A DNA stretch of 64,000 nt from Agromyces bracchium (GTDB lineage Bacteria > Actinomycetota > Actinomycetes > Actinomycetales > Microbacteriaceae). Of the stretch, positions 39,241-47,021 are shown piece by piece. Position 1 is the first letter of the stretch. Every line of letters starts with the position of its first letter. Position numbers and translations under genes: made by a program. The notes below the pieces were generated by a model, which worked only from the letters and a program-made list of their open reading frames with translations, ran no database searches and was not told the origin of the DNA. The stretch covers positions 1 through 64,000 of the forward strand of contig NZ_WMLB01000022.1 of NCBI RefSeq assembly GCF_009709675.1, in the 5' to 3' direction.

Positions 39241-41000
39241 TGACGGATGCCGCGGCCAGGCCCTGGCTCGCGAGCTACGCCCCCGGCGTCCCGCACACGC
39301 TCCCCGCGCCCGATGGGTCGCTGATCGACCTGATCCACCGCACGGTCGAGCAGTACCCGGATCGACCCGCGCTGGAGTTCTTCGGTCGCGTCACGTCGTA
39401 CGCCGAGCTCGGCGAAGAGATCGACCGCGCCGCGGAGGGGCTGCGCCGGCTCGGCGTGCAGGCCGGCGACCCGGTCGCGATCGTGCTGCCGAACTGCCCC
39501 CAGCACATTGTGGCGTTCTACGCCGTGCTGCGGCTCGGCGCCATCGTCGTCGAGCACAACCCGCTGTACACGCCGCGCGAGCTCCGCCACCAGTTCGAGG
39601 ACCACGGTGCCAGGGTCGTGATCGCGTGGGACAAGGTCGTCAGGGCGATCCAGGACTTCCCCGACGACCTCGCGATGCGCCACATCGTGTCGGTCGACCT
39701 CACCCGGGCGATGCCGTTCGCGACGCGCGTGGCGCTCCGGCTGCCGATCGCGAAGGCCCGCGAGTCGCGGGCGGCGCTCACCACGAGCGTGCAGGGCACG
39801 GTGCCGTGGCGCGAGCTCGTGGCATCCGACCGCATCGCACCGCACATCCACGCGCCGCGCGTCGGCGACGTCGCGCTCATCCAGTACACGAGCGGCACGA
39901 CGGGCAGCCCGAAGGGTGCGGCGCTCACGCACGCCAACCTGCTCGCGAACGCCGCGCAGGCGCGCGCGTGGGTTCCCGACATCGAACGCGGCACGTCGGT
40001 CGTCTACGCGGTGCTGCCGATGTTCCACGCCTACGGGCTGACGCTGTGCCTGACCTTCGCGATGAGCATGGGCTCGCGACTCGTGCTGTTCCCGCGGTTC
40101 GACCCCGACCTCGTGCTGAAGGTCGTGAAGAAGCATCCGCCGACGTTCCTGCCGGCCGTGCCGCCGATCTACGAGCGCCTCACGACCGCCGCCGCCGAGC
40201 AGGGCGTCTCGCTCGAGGGCATCAGCATCGCGATCTCGGGAGCCATGCCGCTGTCGGCATCCGTCGTCGAACCGTGGGAGGAGAAGACCGGCGGCTACCT
40301 CGTCGAGGGCTACGGGCTGTCGGAGTGCTCGCCGGTGCTCATGGCGAACCCGGTCGCGCCGACCCGCAAGGCGGGCACCGTGGGGCTGCCGCTGCCCGAC
40401 ACCGAGTGCCGGGTCGTCGACCCCGACGCGCCGACGAACGACGTGCCGGCCGGTGAGCGCGGCGAACTCGTCGTGCGCGGACCGCAGGTGTTCGGCGGCT
40501 ACTGGAACAAGCCCGAGGAGACGGCGGCGGTCTTCGTCGACGATCCCGCCGGCGGCGCGCCGTGGTTCCGCACCGGCGACATCGTCACGATCGACGACGA
40601 CGGCTTCGTGCGCATCGTCGACCGCATCAAGGAGCTCATCATCACGGGCGGCTTCAACGTCGCGCCGAGCGAGGTGGAGGACGCGATCCGCCAGCATCCG
40701 GATGTCGCGGACTGCGCGGTCGTCGGGATGCCCGACGAGCGCTCGGGCGAGGAGGTCGTCGCCGCCGTCGTGCTCCAACCGGGCGCCACGCTCGACGCCG
40801 AGGGGATCCGCGCCGCGGTGCGCGACCGCCTGACGCCCTACAAGGTGCCCCGGCGCGTCGTCGCGGTCGACGACCTGCCGCGCTCGCTCATCGGCAAGGT
40901 GATCCGCCGACAGGTGCGCGAGCGCTTGCAGGCCGAGTCGGCGCAGTCCGGCGGGCCCGAGGCCGTCCGCCCCGAGGCGGGCGAGGCGTCGGCCGACTAG
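39240..41000 (+). CDS. fadD: long-chain fatty acid--CoA ligase (AMP-dependent synthetase)
   Basis: 586 aa ANL-superfamily enzyme that activates fatty acids through an acyl-AMP. The P-loop is IQYTSGTTGSPKGAALTH near residue 215, the acyl-adenylate motif is GYGLSECSPV, and the C-terminal hinge and catalytic lysine region are RTGDIVTIDDDGFVRIVDRIKELII and PRSLIGKVIRRQVRE. It starts on the prs stop (TGATG), so it is translationally coupled. In M. tuberculosis an acyl ligase (pks16) also lies in this block. Its stop shares a CTAG with the stop of the opposing gene. Confidence 0.93.
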   Translation: MTDAAARPWLASYAPGVPHTLPAPDGSLIDLIHRTVEQYPDRPALEFFGRVTSYAELGEEIDRAAEGLRRLGVQAGDPVAIVLPNCPQHIVAFYAVLRLGAIVVEHNPLYTPRELRHQFEDHGARVVIAWDKVVRAIQDFPDDLAMRHIVSVDLTRAMPFATRVALRLPIAKARESRAALTTSVQGTVPWRELVASDRIAPHIHAPRVGDVALIQYTSGTTGSPKGAALTHANLLANAAQARAWVPDIERGTSVVYAVLPMFHAYGLTLCLTFAMSMGSRLVLFPRFDPDLVLKVVKKHPPTFLPAVPPIYERLTTAAAEQGVSLEGISIAISGAMPLSASVVEPWEEKTGGYLVEGYGLSECSPVLMANPVAPTRKAGTVGLPLPDTECRVVDPDAPTNDVPAGERGELVVRGPQVFGGYWNKPEETAAVFVDDPAGGAPWFRTGDIVTIDDDGFVRIVDRIKELIITGGFNVAPSEVEDAIRQHPDVADCAVVGMPDERSGEEVVAAVVLQPGATLDAEGIRAAVRDRLTPYKVPRRVVAVDDLPRSLIGKVIRRQVRERLQAESAQSGGPEAVRPEAGEASAD

Positions 41001-41362
41001 GCGTCGCGGCCCGGCGCCGCCGGCTTCGGGAACGCGGGCATCGGCCCGAGGTTGCCGAGCACCGTGCTCGCGCCCGACGGGGCGACCGCGATGCACAGCC
41101 AGCCCGGCCCGCCCCGCGCGAAGAGGTCGAACTCGACGCGCGACTCGTCGAGCAGGCTGAGGTCGGCGACGTACGCTGCGCAGGCGTTCGCGGCGGCCGA
41201 GCGGGCCACGCCGAACGCCGAGAGCACGAGCGGCAGCACCATCGCGCCGAGCGCGAGGACCACGGCGATGCGGATCGCGCGCCTGCGGCGTGCACCGACG
41301 ACCGGTCCGTCGTCGAGGCTGTCGGACTCCTCCCACCCGCTCGCGGGCTCGTGGTTCACCAT
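40997..41362 (-). CDS. hypothetical single-pass membrane protein
   Basis: 121 aa. A cytoplasmic acidic/basic leader (residues 1-30) is followed by one transmembrane helix (IRIAVVLALGAMVLPLVLSAF) and an extracytoplasmic ~65-residue domain with two cysteines (ANACAAYVADL; GWLCIAVAPSG) that could form a disulfide. No family is recognised. It overlaps the stop of the DUF202 gene upstream and is third in a three-gene operon of small membrane proteins. The stop codon shares CTAG with the fadD stop. Confidence 0.72.
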   Translation of the reverse strand: MVNHEPASGWEESDSLDDGPVVGARRRRAIRIAVVLALGAMVLPLVLSAFGVARSAAANACAAYVADLSLLDESRVEFDLFARGGPGWLCIAVAPSGASTVLGNLGPMPAFPKPAAPGRDA

Positions 41363-41685
41363 GGCGAACTCGCGAGCATCGACCAGGCCGCCGCGGCGCA
41401 GGCGAGAAGCGTCGCGCCGAGCACGGTCCACGCCATGGGGAGCGGGAGCGGCAACGGGGTGCCCGCAGCGGCGAGCGACCGCCTCCGGTGCCAGCCGACG
41501 GCGAGGATGGCGGCGGCGCCCGCCAGGAGGACGACGGATGCGGCGACCAGCAAGCTCTTGTCGCCGATCAGCCCCTCGCGGAGGACGAGGAGCGCGTTCA
41601 CGGCGACGGCGAACGACGTGCGCGACCACGCGAGCGCGGTCCGCTCGGGCTGCAGGCCCGGGTCGCGCGCCGTGGCATCCGTCAT
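41356..41685 (-). CDS. DUF202 domain membrane protein (short)
   Basis: 109 aa with three helices. GLQPERTALAWSRTSFAVAVNALLVLREG is the DUF202 signature (PERTxLAWxRT). Function unknown. The ATG overlaps the stop of the upstream YidH-like gene (ATGA), and its own stop overlaps the next gene, so all three are co-translated. Confidence 0.88.
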   Translation of the reverse strand: MTDATARDPGLQPERTALAWSRTSFAVAVNALLVLREGLIGDKSLLVAASVVLLAGAAAILAVGWHRRRSLAAAGTPLPLPLPMAWTVLGATLLACAAAAWSMLASSPW

Positions 41686-42038
41686 GAGGTCACCACGAAG
41701 AGCACCGCGAGCACGGCCGCGGCCAGCAGGCCGATGGCCGAGATCAGCGGCAGCACCCAGCTGAAGGGGAGCGGACCGTTCCGGCGCATCGCGATCTCGT
41801 TGGCGCGCCAGCGCGTGTACGCGCCGACGCTGAGCACCGCGGCCGCGATCGCGAGCACGACCGCGAGGACCAGCACCGCCACGCGCGGCTCGAGCGCGGT
41901 GGCGAACTGGTCGAGGAGCACCGCGCCCGCGAGCAGCGCGAGCGCCGTGCGGATCCACGCGAGGAAGGTGCGTTCGTTGGCGAGGGTGAACCGGTAGTCC
42001 GGGTCTTCGCCGTCACGGCGCCACGATGGTTCGCGCAC
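41682..42038 (-). CDS. YidH family DUF202 membrane protein
   Basis: 118 aa with three helices. FTLANERTFLAWIRTALALLAGAVLLDQFA is the YidH/DUF202 hallmark (NERTFLAWIRT). The GTG start at 42038 has GGAAGGAGG directly upstream, one of the clearest ribosome binding sites in the window. It is first in the operon with a second DUF202 protein; such tandem pairs are common and may form a complex. Role unknown. Confidence 0.9.
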   Translation of the reverse strand: MREPSWRRDGEDPDYRFTLANERTFLAWIRTALALLAGAVLLDQFATALEPRVAVLVLAVVLAIAAAVLSVGAYTRWRANEIAMRRNGPLPFSWVLPLISAIGLLAAAVLAVLFVVTS

Positions 42039-42080
42039 CGGCCCTCCTTCCTCGCGTGGGATCCGTTCCTCCAGTATCGG

Positions 42081-43550
42081 TCAGTGCGAGGAAGGCGTGG
42101 TCTCGATCTCGCTGCGGTCGCCCGACCACAGGGTGTGGAACACGCCCGACCGGTCGACGCGCTTGTAGGTGTGCGCGCCGAAGAAGTCGCGCTGGCCCTG
42201 CACGAGGGCCGCGGGGAGCCGGTCGGCGCGAAGGCCGTCGTAGTAGGCGAGCGACGACGAGAACGCGGGCGTGGGGATGCCGGCCTGCGCGGCGGTCGCC
42301 ACGACGCGGCGCCACGACGACTGCCCGCCCGCGATCGCGTCGCGGAAGTACGGCGCGACGGCGAGCGCGACGAGCGTCGGGTCCTCCGCGTAGGCGTCGG
42401 CGATGCGGTTCAGGAATCGGGCGCGGATGATGCAGCCCGCGCGCCAGATCTTCGCGACCTCGCCCTTGTGCACGTTCCAGCCGTACTGCTCGGCGCCGGC
42501 GATGATCTCGTCGAAGCCCTGCGAGTACGCGATGATCTTGGACGCGTAGAGCGCCTTGCGGACGTCCTCGATGAACGCGTCGGCGTCCTCCGGGGCGACC
42601 GACCAGGCCTCGTCGGGCCCGGGCAGGTCGACCGCGGCCTCGCGCTGCGCGCGCTTGGAGCTGAGGGAACGCGCGAAGACGGCCTCGGCGATCCCGGAGA
42701 CGGGCACGCCCAGGTCGAGGGCGTTCTGGACGGTCCACGCGCCCGTGCCCTTGGCGCCGGCCTCGTCGAGGATGACGTCGACGAGCGGCTGCCCGGTCGC
42801 GGCATCCGTCTGGCGGAGCACCTCGGCGGTGATCTCGATGAGGTAGCTCTCGAGTTCGCCGGTGTTCCACTCGGCGAACACGTCGGCGATCTCGGCGGGG
42901 GTCTTGCCCGTGCCGCGGCGGATGAGGTCGTAGGCCTCGGCGATGAGCTGCATGTCGGCGTACTCGATGCCGTTGTGCACCATCTTCACGAAGTGGCCGG
43001 CGCCGTCGGTACCGATGTGGGTCACGCACGGCTCGCCCTCGGCGACCGCGGCGATCGAGGCGAGGATCGGGCCGAGGGTCTCGTACGACTCGGCCGACCC
43101 GCCGGGCATGATCGAGGGCCCGTGGAGTGCGCCCTCCTCGCCGCCGGAGATGCCGGCGCCGACGAAGTGGATGCCGGTCGGCTTGATCTCGGCCTCGCGG
43201 CGGATCGTGTCGTGGAAGTTCGCGTTGCCGCCGTCGACGATGATGTCGCCGGGCTCGAAGCGCGAGACGAGTTCGGAGATGACCGCGTCGGTGCCCCGGC
43301 CCGCCTGGACCATGATGATCGCCGTGCGGGGCTTGGCGAGGGAGGCCACGAAGTCGTCGTAGCTCTCGGAGGCGACGAAGCCGGCCTCGGGGTGCTCGCC
43401 GGTGAGCGTGTGCGTGCGCTCGGGGGAGCGGTTGAAGACCGCGACAGTGTTGCCCTCGCGGCTGGCGAGGTTGCGGGCCAGGTTGGAGCCCATGACGGCG
43501 AGGCCGACGACTCCGATGTTGGCGCTGGCGGGGGTGGTGCTCTCGGGCAT
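42081..43550 (-). CDS. gndA: 6-phosphogluconate dehydrogenase, NADP-dependent, decarboxylating
   Basis: 489 aa. It converts 6-phosphogluconate to ribulose-5-phosphate, CO2 and NADPH. NADP Rossmann motif IGVVGLAVMGSNLARNLASR, active-site VGAGISGGEEGALHGPSIMPGG, the GTDGAGHFVKMVHNGIEYADMQ segment with the catalytic Lys, and the C-terminal GAHTYKRVDRSGVFHTLW are all present. Length matches the long (dimeric) type. ATG 43550 has AGGAG at 8 nt; ATG 43556 is two codons longer. It lies downstream of an FCD regulator and has its own AT-rich promoter region. Confidence 0.96.
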   Translation of the reverse strand: MPESTTPASANIGVVGLAVMGSNLARNLASREGNTVAVFNRSPERTHTLTGEHPEAGFVASESYDDFVASLAKPRTAIIMVQAGRGTDAVISELVSRFEPGDIIVDGGNANFHDTIRREAEIKPTGIHFVGAGISGGEEGALHGPSIMPGGSAESYETLGPILASIAAVAEGEPCVTHIGTDGAGHFVKMVHNGIEYADMQLIAEAYDLIRRGTGKTPAEIADVFAEWNTGELESYLIEITAEVLRQTDAATGQPLVDVILDEAGAKGTGAWTVQNALDLGVPVSGIAEAVFARSLSSKRAQREAAVDLPGPDEAWSVAPEDADAFIEDVRKALYASKIIAYSQGFDEIIAGAEQYGWNVHKGEVAKIWRAGCIIRARFLNRIADAYAEDPTLVALAVAPYFRDAIAGGQSSWRRVVATAAQAGIPTPAFSSSLAYYDGLRADRLPAALVQGQRDFFGAHTYKRVDRSGVFHTLWSGDRSEIETTPSSH

Positions 43551-43587
43551 GCTCATGGCTCCTGCGTCGGTGCGGTTTCCGGGGACC

Positions 43588-43593
43588 ACGCTA
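43588..43593 (-). promoter_or_regulatory. -10 box TAGCGT of gnd
   Basis: On the minus strand TAGCGT lies 38 nt before the ATG, followed by a short leader with AGGAG. Upstream is an AT-rich patch. Confidence 0.45.
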
Positions 43594-43641
43594 GCAGCGA
43601 GGTCGGCGTCAAGAATCAGACGACAATCAGTATCGCATCGA

Positions 43642-43649
43642 ATACGTAT
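43642..43649. promoter_or_regulatory. ATACGTAT palindrome in AT-rich gnd upstream region
   Basis: ATACGTAT sits in the most AT-rich stretch of the interval (43615-43665), upstream of the gnd promoter and just after the FCD regulator gene. It is a candidate operator for that regulator; direct AATCAG copies lie next to it. Confidence 0.35.
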
Positions 43650-43711
43650 GATTTAAAACGGATGGCGCGGTGTGACGCCCCTCGACCGGCGCATGGTCGA
43701 CAGCGCCGTGC

Positions 43712-44431
43712 TCAGGTCGCCGGCTGGGCTCTCGGGATGTCGCGCCAGGTGCGCTCGACGTCGTCGGCCGTGCGGCCCAGCACGCGGAGCATGGCCTCGC
43801 GCGCGGCATCCGCTCGACCCGCGAGGACGGCGTCGGCGACGTCGACGTGCCACTGCATCGCCTCTTCGCTCGGGTGCGCGGGCATGAGCCCGCTCGACGT
43901 GCGCCCCCGCAGCACCTCGCCGACCGCGTCGCCCAGCGCGGCGAACATCTCGTTGCCCGACGCCCGCAGCACCGCCCGGTGGAACTCGACGTCGTGGGCG
44001 AGGAACGCGTCGGCGTCGCCGTCGCGCCCCGCCGCACGCATGGCCGCCGCGATGCCCATGAGCTCGGCGCCCTGCTCGGGCGGGGCGAACCGCGCGGCGA
44101 GCTCGGCCGCGACGGGCTCGACGGCCGTGCGGAGCTCGGTGAGTGAGCGCAGCTGCGCGCCCTTGCGCTCGGACTCGAGCCGCCAGCGGATCACCGACGG
44201 ATCGAACAGGTTCCACGACGCCATCGGGAGGACCCGGATCCCGACGCGGCGCACCGACTCGACGAGCCCGAGCGACTGCGCGACCCGCACGGCCTCGCGC
44301 ACGACCGACCGGGAGACCTGGAGATCGGCCTCGAGCACCTCGGTGCGCAGCACCGCACCCGGCTCGAGCTCGCCCGACACGATGCGCGAGCCGAGGTGCT
44401 CGACGGCGAGGTCGTGCAGTCGGGAAGCCAT
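43712..44431 (-). CDS. FadR-type (FCD) GntR family transcriptional regulator
   Basis: 239 aa. An N-terminal winged HTH of the GntR type (LHDLAVEHLGSRIVSGELEPGAVLRTEVLEADLQVSRSVVREAVRVAQSLGLVE) precedes an all-helical FCD ligand domain with metal/ligand residues in FLAHDVEFHRAVLRASGNEMFAALGD and EEAMQWHVDVADAVL. FCD regulators respond to small carboxylic acids; the position upstream of gnd suggests gluconate or 6-phosphogluconate, an inference only. Leaderless: TATGCT 6 nt before the ATG. Confidence 0.9.
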   Translation of the reverse strand: MASRLHDLAVEHLGSRIVSGELEPGAVLRTEVLEADLQVSRSVVREAVRVAQSLGLVESVRRVGIRVLPMASWNLFDPSVIRWRLESERKGAQLRSLTELRTAVEPVAAELAARFAPPEQGAELMGIAAAMRAAGRDGDADAFLAHDVEFHRAVLRASGNEMFAALGDAVGEVLRGRTSSGLMPAHPSEEAMQWHVDVADAVLAGRADAAREAMLRVLGRTADDVERTWRDIPRAQPAT

Positions 44432-44437
44432 GCGGCG

Positions 44438-44443
44438 AGCATA
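44438..44443 (-). promoter_or_regulatory. -10 box TATGCT for the leaderless FCD regulator
   Basis: On the minus strand TATGCT ends 6 nt before the ATG at 44431. Confidence 0.55.
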
Positions 44444-44463
44444 ACGGCGGGCTCCGCGGACGA

Positions 44464-45024
44464 TCACGTCGACGCGGTGCCGTGGCCCAGCTCCCACCGC
44501 CGCGCGGCGCGGGCCCTCCGGGTCAGCACGCGATCCAGCCGGCGGAAGTCGCCCGCGAGGATCCAGTGCGTCGCCCATCGCGGGAGCCACCCGGCCTGCC
44601 AGCGCAGCGCGCCGCCGAGGTCGCCCCGGTAGTCCGCCCTGATCCGCGTCGCCGCCCCGGAGGCCGTGCACGCGTACTCGACGCGCGCATTCCAGGGGTC
44701 CGACGAGAGCCAGACCACGCGCCGGCCCTCCTCGAGGAGCTCGAGCGTGTCGATGAAGTGCGCCCGGAACGGCCCGATCCGATCCGTCGACATCCACCTC
44801 GTGCCGACCCGGACGGGCCCGTCGTCGAGCTGTCGTCGGAACGCGACCGCCGGTGCGAACTCGTGCCACCGCATCGGGTCGGCGAGGTAGGGGAACACCG
44901 CCTCGATCGGGTGATGCACCGTCGCGTCCACGACGACGTGACGCTCCCACCGACGCCGTCGGGCGCGGGCCCCCGCCCGACCCCCGTCGGTCGCGTCCCT
45001 CGGCTCGGGAGCTTCCCCCTCCAC
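44464..45024 (-). CDS. SRPBCC family protein
   Basis: 186 aa START/Bet v1-like ligand-binding fold. Typical features are the opening strand WERHVVVDATVHHPIEAVFPYLADPMRWHEFAPAV (the YLADPxxWxEW-like signature), strands with Arg/Asp, and a long C-terminal helix ending in basic residues. The ligand is unknown (polyketide, lipid or aromatic compounds in the family). GTG 45024 is chosen since TACACT lies 7 nt upstream; longer frames run into Arg/Pro-rich shadow sequence. Confidence 0.82.
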   Translation of the reverse strand: MEGEAPEPRDATDGGRAGARARRRRWERHVVVDATVHHPIEAVFPYLADPMRWHEFAPAVAFRRQLDDGPVRVGTRWMSTDRIGPFRAHFIDTLELLEEGRRVVWLSSDPWNARVEYACTASGAATRIRADYRGDLGGALRWQAGWLPRWATHWILAGDFRRLDRVLTRRARAARRWELGHGTAST

Positions 45025-45031
45025 GCGCGTG

Positions 45032-45037
45032 AGTGTA
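45032..45037 (-). promoter_or_regulatory. -10 box TACACT for leaderless SRPBCC gene
   Basis: On the minus strand TACACT ends 7 nt before the GTG at 45024. Confidence 0.55.
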
Positions 45038-45113
45038 TTTCGGCCGGCCCGGCACCCGCAATCGCCCGGCCTCGCGGCGGCCCCTCGCCCCCGGGGCGGG
45101 CGACCGCCCGGGT

Positions 45114-45119
45114 GTAGAA
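45114..45119 (+). promoter_or_regulatory. -10 box TAGAAT of the hemerythrin gene
   Basis: TAGAAT is close to consensus and predicts a start near 45126, giving a ~57-nt leader to ATG 45182. A GTG at 45125 four bases downstream could be an alternative leaderless start. Confidence 0.5.
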
Positions 45120-45181
45120 TCCGGGTGTTCGCCGCGGGCTGCGGCATCCACCCGTTCCTCCGTGGCGAGATCGGGGTGAAG

Positions 45182-45916
45182 ATGGCCGAGAAGCTGCCGT
45201 CGTCCGGTTCCCTTCCCGACGGCCAGGTCGCGGGCTGCGACACGTCGGGCATGATCCTCGTCCATCGCATCTTCCGATGGCTGTACCGCGAGCTCCCGCT
45301 GCTGGTCCGCGACGTGCAGGCCGGCGACGTCGAACGCGCCGGAGTCGTCGGGATCTACGCGAAGCTCGACTTCTTCGCCCTGCACCTGCACCACCGCACC
45401 GAGGACACCATCCTGTGGGACCGCCTGGCCGCACGCGATCCGGCCTGCGCCGTGCACGTCGACCTCATGCGCGCGCAGCACGCCGAGGTCGCGTCGCAGC
45501 TCGCCCGGATCGAGCCCCAGCTCGACCCCTGGCTCGAGACCGCCGATGCCGGGCTCCGCGACGCGTTCGCCGGCGACATCGAGTTCCTCCGCGACACGCT
45601 CCTCGTGCACCTCGGCCGGGAGGAGGACGACATCCTCCCGGTCGCCGGCGCGGTGATGTCGCAGCAGGAATGGGACCAGCTCGAAGCGCACACGCGGAAG
45701 ACCCTCCTGGCGCGTCGCAGGGACTTCCCGAGGGACGTGCTCTCGCTGCAGCTCGGCCTGCTCCTCGCGAGCGTTCCCGAGGCCGAGCGCGAGGAGTGGT
45801 ACCACGCGAACGTCCCCGCCCCGATCCGCCTGCTCCACCTGCTCCTGATGAAGCGGAGGTACGACCGCGCGATGCAGGAGCTCTACCCCGACCGGCCCGT
45901 CCCCTCGATGTTCTGA
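45182..45916 (+). CDS. hemerythrin domain-containing protein
   Basis: 244 aa. A four-helix bundle with the His/Glu ligands expected for a non-haem di-iron site: His in MILVHRIFRW, HHRTED in helix 2, His/Glu in LMRAQHAEVASQL, and His in LLVHLGREEDDILP. Hemerythrin-like proteins bind oxygen, nitric oxide or iron. The C-terminal half (~150-244) is an added helical region with no clear family. ATG 45182 is chosen; an in-frame GTG at 45125 would add 19 residues (VFAAGCGIHPFLRGEIGVK) and would be near-leaderless. It is convergent with the UbiA gene. Confidence 0.82.
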   Translation: MAEKLPSSGSLPDGQVAGCDTSGMILVHRIFRWLYRELPLLVRDVQAGDVERAGVVGIYAKLDFFALHLHHRTEDTILWDRLAARDPACAVHVDLMRAQHAEVASQLARIEPQLDPWLETADAGLRDAFAGDIEFLRDTLLVHLGREEDDILPVAGAVMSQQEWDQLEAHTRKTLLARRRDFPRDVLSLQLGLLLASVPEAEREEWYHANVPAPIRLLHLLLMKRRYDRAMQELYPDRPVPSMF

Positions 45917-45940
45917 GCGACGGCGGCGAGCCCGATCGGA

Positions 45941-46783
45941 TCAGGTCGCGAGCACCCGGCCGGCCGCGAGGACCTCCGCGGCCATGAGCAGCGCGGCCAG
46001 CATGACGAGCCGGAAGAGCGTGCGCGACGGCGGTCGCAGGAACGCCGTGGTGAGCGCCGTCGTCGCGACCACGACGACCCCGGCGAAGCAGGCCCACGAG
46101 AGCGGAGCGACGTTCGAGAGCTCACCGCCCGACGAGCCGACGAGGGCGACGCCGGCGCCCACGACGACGGCGCCGGCGGCGACCGACGTGGCCACCCTCG
46201 GCCCCCAGCGGTGCGGCAGGCCACGGACCCCGGTCGCGGCGTCCTGCTCGAGGTCGGGCAGCACGTTCGTCAGGTGCACGGCCGCGCCGAACGCGGCGCC
46301 GGCGATCCAGGCCCACGCCGGGGCGACGGCGGGCTCGGGCGCCGAGAGCGTCGCCAGGCTCGGGAAGATCCCGAAGCTCACGAGGAACGGCACGATCGAG
46401 GCCGCCGTCGACTTCAGCCACGCGTTGTACGCCCACGCCGACCCCAGCGCGAGGGCGTGCGCGGCGAGCGTCGCCCAGCCGAGCAGCGCCGAGAGCACGA
46501 GGGCGGATGCCAGTGCGGCGAGGGCCGCACCCCAGGCGACGCGGAGTCCGACCTCGCCGCGCGCGATCGGCTTGTCCGGTCGCGACGCGAGCCGATCCCG
46601 TGGGGCGTCGATCGCGTCGTTGGAGATCCCGACCGAGAGCTGGCCCGCGAACACCGCGAGCGCGAGCAGCCCGATGCGGGCCGGATCGAGCCCGGCCGAC
46701 CAGCCGAGCGCCAAGGCGAGCGCGGTGACGACCGAGGTCGGTCCGGGGTGCGACGACCGCCACAAGGCCCCCGGGGTGCTCAC
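45941..46783 (-). CDS. UbiA family prenyltransferase
   Basis: 280 aa, eight to nine transmembrane helices. The Mg-diphosphate motif NDxxDxxxD is N55-D56-A-I-D59-A-P-R-D63 in VGISNDAIDAPRDR; a second Asp-rich motif is NVLPDLEQDAATG. UbiA enzymes join prenyl chains to aromatic or sugar-lipid acceptors (menaquinone, haem O, decaprenyl-phosphoribose); the acceptor here is not determined. GTG 46783 is preferred because GAGCAT lies 7 nt upstream and the protein then begins VSTPGALWRSSHPGP; an upstream ATG at 46807 adds eight residues. Confidence 0.85.
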   Translation of the reverse strand: MSTPGALWRSSHPGPTSVVTALALALGWSAGLDPARIGLLALAVFAGQLSVGISNDAIDAPRDRLASRPDKPIARGEVGLRVAWGAALAALASALVLSALLGWATLAAHALALGSAWAYNAWLKSTAASIVPFLVSFGIFPSLATLSAPEPAVAPAWAWIAGAAFGAAVHLTNVLPDLEQDAATGVRGLPHRWGPRVATSVAAGAVVVGAGVALVGSSGGELSNVAPLSWACFAGVVVVATTALTTAFLRPPSRTLFRLVMLAALLMAAEVLAAGRVLAT

Positions 46784-46790
46784 AGGCACG

Positions 46791-46796
46791 ATGCTC
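46791..46796 (-). promoter_or_regulatory. -10-like box GAGCAT for the UbiA gene
   Basis: On the minus strand GAGCAT ends 7 nt before the GTG at 46783. Confidence 0.35.
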
Positions 46797-46828
46797 TCAC
46801 ATCGCATCGAGCCGGCCGCGGCATCCGG

Positions 46829-46834
46829 TAGACT
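46829..46834 (+). promoter_or_regulatory. -10 box TAGACT of the rplY transcript
   Basis: TAGACT predicts a start near 46841 and thus a ~180-nt untranslated leader, the longest in the window. Confidence 0.55.
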
Positions 46835-46855
46835 GACCCATTGAACTTCGGCGAG

Positions 46856-46894
46856 GGATGCCGCCGGAGCCGGGCCAGCCCCGGTGCGGCATCC
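46856..46894 (+). promoter_or_regulatory. structured leader hairpin of rplY
   Basis: GGATGCCGC (46856-46864) pairs with GCGGCATCC (46886-46894); inside, CCGGG (46870-46874) pairs with CCCGG (46880-46884) over a 5-nt loop. It lies about 15 nt into the predicted 180-nt leader. A role in autoregulation by bL25 is possible but unproven. Confidence 0.45.
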
Positions 46895-47021
46895 GTTATC
46901 GACGCGGTGGAATCAGACTCACGGCTGTTCCTCACGCTGGCTGCGCGCGCAGCCCCGGGCGTTCGAGTTGACACAACGGAAAACCCCAATCTGGGCCGCG
47001 AGCCCGCAAGGAGCCATCACC

